Of a stretch of DNA of 58,498 nt, positions 10,546 to 16,775 are shown piece after piece. Under the pieces are notes generated by a model, which had not been told where the DNA came from, did no database searches, and saw nothing but the letters and a program-made list of their open reading frames with translations. Origin of the DNA: Thermoanaerobaculia bacterium. GTDB lineage: Bacteria > Acidobacteriota > Thermoanaerobaculia > Multivoradales > JAHEKO01. The DNA is taken from positions 1-58,498 of the forward strand of contig CAMYLC010000050.1 of NCBI GenBank assembly GCA_947259195.1, given 5' to 3'. Each line of letters begins with the position of its first letter. Position 1 is the stretch's first letter. Position numbers and translations under genes: made by a program.

Positions 10546-11526
10546 TCAGTCCCCTTGGATCCTCAGCTCTTCCAGCCGTTCTCTACCCACCAGATCGAGG
10601 TAGGCTTCGTGACTCTCCACCCCGTAGACCCATTTGTCGAGATAGGCCTTCACCTTCTCGACGTCTTTGGTGCTCTCGAAATAGGAGCGGATATGCTCCT
10701 CGTCGCGCTCGTACATGCCGCCCATCTCCCCGGGGTGGGAGCCGAAGGGTGCTTCGACGACGGCGTCGACCACGTACCAGGGAATGATGGTGCGGTCGGG
10801 TGCCCGTCGAATGGTCTCGGTGTCGACGATCTCCTCGGCCGAGACGATGACCCTCCTCGAAGCACAGGCCATCTCGGCTGCAAAACCCGAGATGCCGTCG
10901 ATCTGGCAGTTGCCATGCTTGTCCGCGCGATTCACGTGGATGACGCCCACATCGAGGATCAACGCCGGCAGCAGGCAGATTGGCTCGCCGGTGAAAGGGC
11001 ACTCCACCACTTTGGCGGCCGAGAACTTGAAGGTGTCGGTCCCCAGCATGGAGCGTGTCGGTATGAAGGGCACCCCCATGGCCGCTGCCTTGAATCTCCA
11101 GGCCAGGGCGGCGTTGGACCATTCGACGATGTTCTCCACATAGCCCGATTCGACGGCCCGCCGGAGGTTTGACGACACACCGTAGACCTCGAGACCGATA
11201 TAGGTCCAGTCCAGGGCCTTGAATGAATCGGCGGCGGCAAAGAGATCCGATTCGTAGACCCCTTGACCCACGCCGCGCAGGCTGCGGTAACCCGCTCGGA
11301 TGAGCTCGCGGGTCAGCGACATTGGGCAGCGCACCGTGCCGTAGAGCTCCACTCCGACGTAGTCGCCTTCGTCGACGAATCGCCGGATGGCCTCCTTCTC
11401 GCTCATCCGCTTGTCCACCAGGCCTTTCTCCTTGGCCCGGTTGTGAGCGCGGAAGGCCTCGAGGTCGATGGGCGTCAGCAGGTCGCCGACACCCTCTTCG
11501 AGAATCTTGAGACTCCTCTCGTTCAT
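10546..11526 (-). CDS. CoA-transferase alpha subunit (GctA/IpdA-like)
   Basis: The 326-aa large subunit, first gene of a two-gene operon with the beta subunit. Family signatures include VDEGDYVGVELYGTVRCP, the region around MLGTDTFKFSAAKVVECPF, and VIHVNRADKHGNCQIDG. It lacks the catalytic glutamate, which lies in the partner. The substrate is an acyl-CoA; glutaconate/glutaryl-type or ring-cleavage intermediates are possible. No beta-oxidation or steroid genes adjoin. The HMG-CoA-synthase-family gene 3 kb away on the other strand may be metabolically related, but nothing in the layout proves it. Confidence 0.87.
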   Translation of the reverse strand: MNERSLKILEEGVGDLLTPIDLEAFRAHNRAKEKGLVDKRMSEKEAIRRFVDEGDYVGVELYGTVRCPMSLTRELIRAGYRSLRGVGQGVYESDLFAAADSFKALDWTYIGLEVYGVSSNLRRAVESGYVENIVEWSNAALAWRFKAAAMGVPFIPTRSMLGTDTFKFSAAKVVECPFTGEPICLLPALILDVGVIHVNRADKHGNCQIDGISGFAAEMACASRRVIVSAEEIVDTETIRRAPDRTIIPWYVVDAVVEAPFGSHPGEMGGMYERDEEHIRSYFESTKDVEKVKAYLDKWVYGVESHEAYLDLVGRERLEELRIQGD

Positions 11527-11628
11527 GTTCCCCTCTCAGCGGGTGTACCCGCGACGTCACAACGCCTCGTCGGATCTCGCTCCCCCGGAATTCTACTCCT
11601 GTCACTATTCTGATTCACGTCGCTTCGA

Positions 11629-11731
11629 TGTCAGGTGTTGTGGGTTTCAGGATGTAGGTGAGGGGCTTGCCCCCTCTCGCGGGCGGCCGCAAGGGCCGCC
11701 CCTACATCGTGAATCGCCGGCACTGCACCCC
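11629..11731 (+). repeat. Dispersed intergenic repeat, family R1, copy A
   Basis: It begins TGTCAGGTGTTGTGGGTTTC and contains a GC hairpin (GGGCGGCCGC, AA, GGGCCGCCC at 11681-11701). It ends CCCTACATCGTGAATCGCC. A second full copy at 14045-14178 matches nearly base for base, apart from an extra hairpin unit. It lies between the CoA-transferase operon and the MFS gene and could act as a transcript-end structure. Confidence 0.8.
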
Positions 11732-11790
11732 CGCACCTGCCCCTCCGTGGTCTCCTCCCAGCCGAGGCGGCGGCGTGCTAGCCTCCCGAG

Positions 11791-11913
11791 ATGGCCGGCT
11801 GGGAGAAGTCCAAGGAACCCGCATTCGAGGAGTGCCTCGCCTCGCTGGTGGTGGCGGCCGAGAGCGATCTCGTGGAACGGCCGGCCACAGAGGAGCTCGA
11901 GGACGACGCATGA
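11791..11913 (+). CDS. Small ORF (40 aa) overlapping the start of the MFS gene
   Basis: ATG GCC GGC TGG GAG ... GCA TGA encodes MAGWEKSKEPAFEECLAS, then about 20 more residues ending ELEDDA. It is acidic, with no membrane segment. Its stop overlaps the ATG of the transporter gene in an ATGA junction, the usual form of translational coupling. Codon use resembles its neighbours. It may be a leader peptide or a true small protein. I do not recognise it, and it could also be the tail of a lost upstream gene. Confidence 0.45.
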   Translation: MAGWEKSKEPAFEECLASLVVAAESDLVERPATEELEDDA

Positions 11914-13214
11914 GGCCGGAAGACGCGGGGCCCGGCGAGGACGGGCTCGTCCGCGCCACGTTCGCCTCCCTGAGGCGGCCCGCGTTTCGCCGTTACTTCG
12001 TCGGCCACGTCCTCTCCCTGCTCGGATTCTGGATCCGGGTCATCGTTCAGGGCTGGCTCGTCTACGAACTGACTGGCCGACGCGACACCCTGGGCTACGT
12101 TACGGCGGCGGGACTCCTGCCGCTCCTGGTCCTCAGCCCCTTCGGTGGGGTCCTGGCCGATCGCGTCGATCGGCGCAAGCTCCTCATGGCACTGCCGTGG
12201 GTCGCCATTACGGCAAATGTGGTGCTCGGCATCCTGGTGCTGACCGAGCAGGTGCTGATCGGCCATGTGTTCGCTGCCGCTATCCTCATCGGTGCCGCGC
12301 GGGCAGTAGAGATCCCGGTGCGGAACGCCTTCGTCAGCAACCTGGCTGGTCGGACCGATCTCAGGAACGCAATCGCGCTCAACAGCGCGGGGTTCAACGT
12401 CGCTCGCGTGGTGGGTCCCGCCCTCGGCGCGCCGCTCCTTTGGCTGTTGGGCGTGGGCCCCTGCTTCATCATCGCGGCCGCCATGAATCTGATCATGGTG
12501 ATCGCACTCGCTGGCATCCGGCTCGAGTCCACGAACGCGGATCGCATGCACGCGGGTCCAATCAAGGAGCTTCTCGAGGGCTTTCGCTACGTGCACGGCC
12601 ATCGCCGCACGCGCACGTTGATGCTGCTCCTCGCCATCACGCTTGTCTTCACGTGGACCTACCAGACCCAGATGCCGGCCTATGCGAAGGACCATTTGGG
12701 CATGAACGAGAGCGGGTACTCGCTGCTTATGGCGGCACCCGGCCTGGGCGCCCTCATCGGTGCGCTCTGGGTTGCGGGACAGGTGAGAGCGCGGCGCTCG
12801 AATCGCTACGTCGTGTTCGGGCTCGTATGGGCCGGCGCGATTGCCGTGTTCCTCCTCGGGCTCAGCTCCAATGTGTACGCGGCCGTCCCGCTCCTCGTCG
12901 GCGCCGGCTTCTGCCAGGTCGGCTTCATGGCCACCTCGAACGGGCTGGTCCAGGAGAGTGTGCCCGACGAGCTACGCGGCCGCGTAATGGGCATCTGGGC
13001 CTTCGTGTTCGGCTCGTTCTTCCCGCTCGGCTCCCTGGTGATGGGCACGGTGGCGCAGCGTTGGTCGATCTCGTGGGCTTGGTGCGTCGGAGCGATGCTA
13101 ACCGTGGCATTGAGCCTTGTCGTTCTTGGTCGACTCCCACGGCGGCCGCTTGGTGGAACGCCTGCTGATCCCGCTCAGGTTGGCCGCGCGGTGATCGGCG
13201 ATCCCGCCGGATGA
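11910..13214 (+). CDS. MFS transporter (EntS/MFS_3-like exporter)
   Basis: A protein of about 434 aa with 10-12 hydrophobic helices. The loop 2-3 signature GGVLADRVDRRKLL is the MFS motif A. The region from FRRYFVGHVLSLLGFW to VQGWLVYELT, and SVPDELRGRVMGIW later, are typical of the MFS_3 group that includes the enterobactin exporter EntS and various macrolide exporters. The open frame reaches back to 11658, but that part translates the R1 repeat. The ATG at 11910 overlaps the stop of a 40-aa ORF and starts the family-like N-terminus. It is likely a proton-driven drug or siderophore exporter in the inner membrane. The substrate is not deducible. Confidence 0.88.
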   Translation: MRPEDAGPGEDGLVRATFASLRRPAFRRYFVGHVLSLLGFWIRVIVQGWLVYELTGRRDTLGYVTAAGLLPLLVLSPFGGVLADRVDRRKLLMALPWVAITANVVLGILVLTEQVLIGHVFAAAILIGAARAVEIPVRNAFVSNLAGRTDLRNAIALNSAGFNVARVVGPALGAPLLWLLGVGPCFIIAAAMNLIMVIALAGIRLESTNADRMHAGPIKELLEGFRYVHGHRRTRTLMLLLAITLVFTWTYQTQMPAYAKDHLGMNESGYSLLMAAPGLGALIGALWVAGQVRARRSNRYVVFGLVWAGAIAVFLLGLSSNVYAAVPLLVGAGFCQVGFMATSNGLVQESVPDELRGRVMGIWAFVFGSFFPLGSLVMGTVAQRWSISWAWCVGAMLTVALSLVVLGRLPRRPLGGTPADPAQVGRAVIGDPAG

Positions 13215-13267
13215 TCAGCTCCGCCGGTTGGGCCACACTCGGGGAGCTGCGCCAGAGAGGCGACGAG

Positions 13268-13307
13268 AATAGTGGTGTTTGACACTATTAGTGTGACGCG
13301 CTATTAT
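13268..13307 (+). promoter_or_regulatory. Promoter and overlapping operator of higBA
   Basis: Perfect TTGACA (13279-13284), a 17-nt spacer, then TATTAT (13302-13307), ending 8 nt before the GTG start of higB. Two nested palindromes cover the -35 box and spacer: AATAGTG (13268-13274) with CACTATT (13283-13289), and ACACTATTAGTGT (13282-13294). This is the layout expected for autorepression by the HigA antitoxin. The short leader suggests a nearly leaderless mRNA. Confidence 0.8.
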
Positions 13308-13315
13308 TTGATGCG

Positions 13316-13600
13316 GTGATCAAGAGCTTTGCTGACGCAGATTCTGAGCGGGGCTTCCGAGGTCAACGGGCTCGCGGCCTCCCGGGCTCGCTTCGAAAGC
13401 GGGCGTTGCGAAAGCTCCTCATCTTGAACGCAGCTGAAGCTGTGCGGGAGCTTCGGGTTCCACCGGGGAATCGGTTGGAAAAGCTGAAAGGGGATCGAGG
13501 CGGGCAGTACAGCATTCGGATCAATGATCAATGGCGAGTCTGCTTTTCATGGCGGAGCGGGAATGCCTACGAAGTCGAGATCACGGACTATCACGATTGA
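13316..13600 (+). CDS. higB: HigB-type toxin (RelE/ParE superfamily)
   Basis: A 94-aa protein starting at GTG. The tail from VPPGNRLEKLKGDRGGQYSI through RINDQWRVCFSW to YEVEITDYHD is the hallmark of HigB (plasmid maintenance killer) toxins, ribosome-dependent mRNA interferases. Toxin-first gene order is also characteristic of higBA. The antitoxin gene follows after 10 nt. The ORF is complete and keeps the basic and aromatic residues of the active cleft (R/K cluster, final DYH), so it looks functional. Confidence 0.93.
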   Translation: MIKSFADADSERGFRGQRARGLPGSLRKRALRKLLILNAAEAVRELRVPPGNRLEKLKGDRGGQYSIRINDQWRVCFSWRSGNAYEVEITDYHD

Positions 13601-13610
13601 GGTGCTGGAG

Positions 13611-13907
13611 ATGAGTAAGCGCGACTTTCCACCAATTCACCCGGGAGAGATCCTGCTGGAGGAGTTCCTCAAGCCGATGGAGATCTCGCAGTATCGGTTG
13701 GCGAAGGACATCAGTGTCGATCCGCGGCGAATCAACGAGATCGTCCTGGGCAAGCGGTCCATCAGTGCAGACACAGCGCTTCGGCTGGGTCGGTACTTCG
13801 GAACCTCGGCCCGATTCTGGATCAACCTCCAGTCCCACTACGACCTTGAGGTGGTGGAGCAGCATCTGGGAGAGCGATTGCAGGAGGAAGTTGCCATTCT
13901 GGCCTGA
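13611..13907 (+). CDS. higA: HigA antitoxin (Xre-family HTH)
   Basis: A 98-aa protein starting MSKRDFPPIHPGEIL, the signature N-terminus of HigA antitoxins, then an HTH (ISQYRLAKDISVDPRRINEI) and FGTSARFWINLQSHYDL. It neutralises HigB and represses the operon by binding the palindromes at 13268-13294. The open frame extends to 13524 inside higB, but the ATG at 13611, preceded by GGTGCTGGAG, starts the family N-terminus. The length is normal. Confidence 0.94.
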   Translation: MSKRDFPPIHPGEILLEEFLKPMEISQYRLAKDISVDPRRINEIVLGKRSISADTALRLGRYFGTSARFWINLQSHYDLEVVEQHLGERLQEEVAILA

Positions 13908-13964
13908 CATCGTAGGTAACGGGGTACCGGCGGGCACTCCATCTTGGCATTGGATTGATCCTGG

Positions 13965-14178
13965 CCCCCTCGACCGCAACTCACCACCACTCTTGAGCAT
14001 CGACCACGACAATCCCCTCAGCCCGAGAGACCCCGTCGTTTCGTTGTCAGGTGTTGTGGGTTTCAGGACGTAGAGGAGGGACTTGCCCCCTCCCGCGGGA
14101 GCCCGCAAGGGGCTCCCCTACACCAAAGGACGGCCGCAAGGGCCGCCCCTACATCGTGAATCGCCTACACTGCGCCCC
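13965..14178 (+). repeat. Composite intergenic repeat: R2 copy 3 plus R1 copy B
   Basis: An R2 segment (about 13965-14013, CTTGAGCATCGACCACGACA) is followed by TTTCGTTGTCAGGTGTTGTG, which leads into the R1 segment (14045-14178). R1 here has two stem-loops: GGGAGCCCGCAAGGGGCTCC (from 14097) and CGGCCGCAAGGGCCG (14131-14145). The final CCCCTACATCGTGAATCGCC matches copy A. The rest of the gap up to 14393 holds no visible gene. Confidence 0.78.
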
Positions 14179-14393
14179 AAGTCCTGACCCACCGTGTGCG
14201 AATCCCTTCCCTTCCGCTATGGCTTTCGAGCTTCATCCCCTAGCCTTCGAAGCAAGCGACTCGCTCTAACATCGAAGAACCACCGAGGTCGCGGTGGCCA
14301 GCGCTGGCTGCTTTCTGGCAGAATCACAGCTCACCCGACGAACGCAGCGCGTCTTTCCAAGATCACGGCGGGATCCGAGAGGGAAATACCATC

Positions 14394-15893
14394 ATGAGCC
14401 AACAGCAGGTAGGCATCAGCGGACTCTCGCTCTATGTGCCGCCCTACAAGGTGAGCCTCGAAGATTGGTGCGACTGGACGGGTGCCAACTGGGGGAAGAT
14501 CCAGGCCGTCGTCGGCAGCAGCTTCCGCATGCGCGGTCCGGAGCACAACGCCTATACGATGGCGGCCACGGCGGTGCTGCGTCTGATCGATGCTTTCGAT
14601 GTGGATCCGCACAGAGTCCGATACCTCGCTCTCGGCACCGAATCGAGTACCGACAATTCCGCCGGGGCCGTGATTGTCCGCGGCATGATCGACGACGCCT
14701 TGCGCGCCCGCGGAGCCGAGCCGCTGGCCCGCGGTTGCGAAGTGCCGGAGTTCAAGCACGCCTGTCTCGGCGGTGTCTACGCTCTCAAGAGTGCCGTGCG
14801 CTACGTGATGGCCGACGGCCAAGGCTCACAGGCGATCGTCGTCTGCTCCGACATTGCGGAGTACGCTCGCGGCAGCAGCGGAGAGCCGACTCAGGGCGCC
14901 GGCGCGGTCGCCATGCTGGTGGAGGAGGCGCCCAAACTCGTCGAGGTTCATCTCGAAGGCAGCGGCAGCTCCTCGGATTACAGAGGACCCGACTTCCGCA
15001 AGCCCCTGAGCCGTTTTGTGGGGCAGAAGCCGAGGCCCATGGGCCAATTGCAGGACCTACCGGTCTTCAACGGGAAGTACTCGACGACGTGCTACAGCGA
15101 AGCGACTTTGCGCTCGCTCGAGGACATGTTCACGCGGCGTTCAATCCATGCGCCGCAGTACTATCGCGACCTGAAGGCGGTCTTTCTGCACCGACCCTAC
15201 CGCCGCATGCCAGAGAGCGGCTGGGCCATGGGCTACCTCTTCTCGCTGGCGCACGACGACGAGAGGGAGAGGGGCGAGCTGGAGAGGTACTGCGACCTGG
15301 CCGAGGTCGATATCGACGACGTGATTGTAGAGATGGACTCTGTTCCCGTGGTGCGGGACCTCGTGCACCGTGACGCTCTGGGAGAGGAGATCTACCCCAA
15401 TTGCGTGCAGCTGCTCAAGACTTTCCGCAAGACCGAGGAGTATCCAGACCTGGTACTGAAGAAGATGCGTCTGGGAGCCGATCTCATGATGGACGTCGGT
15501 AACATCTACACCGGCGCGCTTTTCGCTTGGCTCGCAGCAGGCATGGAGGAGGCGCTCGAGGAGCGGTCAGAGCTCATGGGTGAGGAGATACTGCTCGTGG
15601 GCTACGGCAGCGGCGACGCCTCCGAAGCAATCCCGGTGACTCTCGTCGGAGGCTGGCAGGAGGCGGCGGCGAAGATCGGCTTTGCCAAGGCCTTGTCCTA
15701 CTACGTCGACCTTACCGGCGAGGTGTACCGAGAGCTGCACGATGAAGGTCATTCGCCGGGACTCACGTACGACCACCGCGAGGAGTTCCTGGTCGAGAGC
15801 ATCGGGCAGCGCGAAGAGAGGGAATTCATCGACTTCGGCATCGAGTACTACCGTTACCGCGGCGAGCCCGGACCGCCGCCGGCGGTTGGATAG
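14394..15893 (+). CDS. Hydroxymethylglutaryl-CoA synthase family protein
   Basis: A 499-aa thiolase-fold enzyme. E83 (GTESSTDNSAG), nucleophile C124 (FKHACLGGVYAL) and H266 (VFLHRPYRRMP) match the Glu-Cys-His triad of HMG-CoA synthases, which condense acetyl-CoA with acetoacetyl-CoA or a similar acyl acceptor. It is about 100 residues longer than MvaS. The extension is mainly in the second half and the C-terminus (FIDFGIEYYRYRGEPGP). That branch of the family is annotated only generally, so a role in mevalonate, branched-chain acyl or polyketide beta-branching chemistry remains open. No mevalonate genes adjoin. It is cytoplasmic. The ATG follows GAGAGGGAAATACC. Confidence 0.88.
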   Translation: MSQQQVGISGLSLYVPPYKVSLEDWCDWTGANWGKIQAVVGSSFRMRGPEHNAYTMAATAVLRLIDAFDVDPHRVRYLALGTESSTDNSAGAVIVRGMIDDALRARGAEPLARGCEVPEFKHACLGGVYALKSAVRYVMADGQGSQAIVVCSDIAEYARGSSGEPTQGAGAVAMLVEEAPKLVEVHLEGSGSSSDYRGPDFRKPLSRFVGQKPRPMGQLQDLPVFNGKYSTTCYSEATLRSLEDMFTRRSIHAPQYYRDLKAVFLHRPYRRMPESGWAMGYLFSLAHDDERERGELERYCDLAEVDIDDVIVEMDSVPVVRDLVHRDALGEEIYPNCVQLLKTFRKTEEYPDLVLKKMRLGADLMMDVGNIYTGALFAWLAAGMEEALEERSELMGEEILLVGYGSGDASEAIPVTLVGGWQEAAAKIGFAKALSYYVDLTGEVYRELHDEGHSPGLTYDHREEFLVESIGQREEREFIDFGIEYYRYRGEPGPPPAVG

Positions 15894-15948
15894 GTCAGCT
15901 TGGGCCCCAGGTTCTTCTTCCCCCACGAACGGCGCTGGAGGTTCTCCG

Positions 15949-16512
15949 ATGAAGATCATTCCCTGGCTGATCAGCCTAAGTTTCCTGATTCCCGGTGTCG
16001 TCGGCGCGCAGTCGGCGCCACAAGTAGAGCCACTCCACGAGGCGGCCTATGCCGGGAATCTGGAAGAAGTGACACGCCTCCTCGAGGAGGGTGCCGCCGT
16101 CGATGTTCGGGATCTCGAAGGCCGAACGCCTTTGATGTGGGCTAGTTTCAACGGCCACACCGCTGTGGACGCTCTCTTGCTGGAGAACGGCGCTGCCATC
16201 AACGCCCGCGAAGTGAACGGACGGACGGCGCTGATGTACGCCTCCAGCGGTCCGTTCGCTGAGACCGTGGAGCTCCTGCTTGAGAAGGGGGCTGAGGTGA
16301 ACACCCAGGGCACCGCCGAGGGCTTCACGGCGCTGATGACGGCTGCCGCGGAAGGGCAGGTAGAGGTCGTCCGTCTCCTCCTGGCGTACGGAGCCAATCT
16401 GGATCTAGAGGACGTGGACGGCGATACCGCTGAGAGCTTTGCGACGCAGAACGGCCACTCGCAAGTCGTTGCCGCGCTCCGCGACCCCCCGCCACCTGGG
16501 GAAAAGCCCTGA
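15949..16512 (+). CDS. Exported ankyrin-repeat protein
   Basis: A 187-aa protein with a signal peptide (MKIIPWLISLSFLIPGVVGA) followed by four to five ankyrin repeats. Examples are PLHEAAYAGNLEEVTRLL, RTPLMWASFNGHTAVDALLL, RTALMYASSGPFAETVELLL, FTALMTAAAEGQVEVVRLLL and a last degenerate unit. It should act as a periplasmic protein-binding module. The frame is open far upstream inside the preceding gene, but the ATG at 15949 has GGAGG about 5 nt before it and gives the signal peptide. It starts 55 nt after the HMG-CoA-synthase-family gene and may be co-transcribed with it. Confidence 0.88.
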   Translation: MKIIPWLISLSFLIPGVVGAQSAPQVEPLHEAAYAGNLEEVTRLLEEGAAVDVRDLEGRTPLMWASFNGHTAVDALLLENGAAINAREVNGRTALMYASSGPFAETVELLLEKGAEVNTQGTAEGFTALMTAAAEGQVEVVRLLLAYGANLDLEDVDGDTAESFATQNGHSQVVAALRDPPPPGEKP

Positions 16513-16590
16513 TCCTCGGGTATGCTGACCAAGAAGAAGCTCGCACAGGCAGTGGCTGAATCATGGCAACCCTGACGAGCGGTGGCAGCA

Positions 16591-16634
16591 CGGGTCCTGT
16601 GGCTCCAGCACTCTCAGCAGCGACCACAACAGTC
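16591..16634 (+). repeat. Dispersed intergenic repeat, family R2, copy 4
   Basis: GGGTCCTGTGGCTCCAGCAC is followed by TCTCAGCAGCGACCACAACA, matching copies at 1798 and 2821 with several substitutions. It lies between the ankyrin gene and the acylase gene. Confidence 0.55.
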
Positions 16635-16775
16635 GGCGTTACAGCCTACGCGATGCCGTGGGGTTCATGAATAGTGCGGTCAAAGGTGCGCTGGCGCTGG
16701 TCGCCGACAAGCGATCGGCTGGATCGCTATAATGAAGCATTCATAAGAATCAGAACTCAGCACGGAGGGCGGATC

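Noticed and set aside
11468..13168. 566-codon + frame overlapping the MFS gene
   Set aside because: The other frame gives a clean 12-helix transporter; this one is Arg/Pro-rich and begins within the upstream operon and the R1 repeat.
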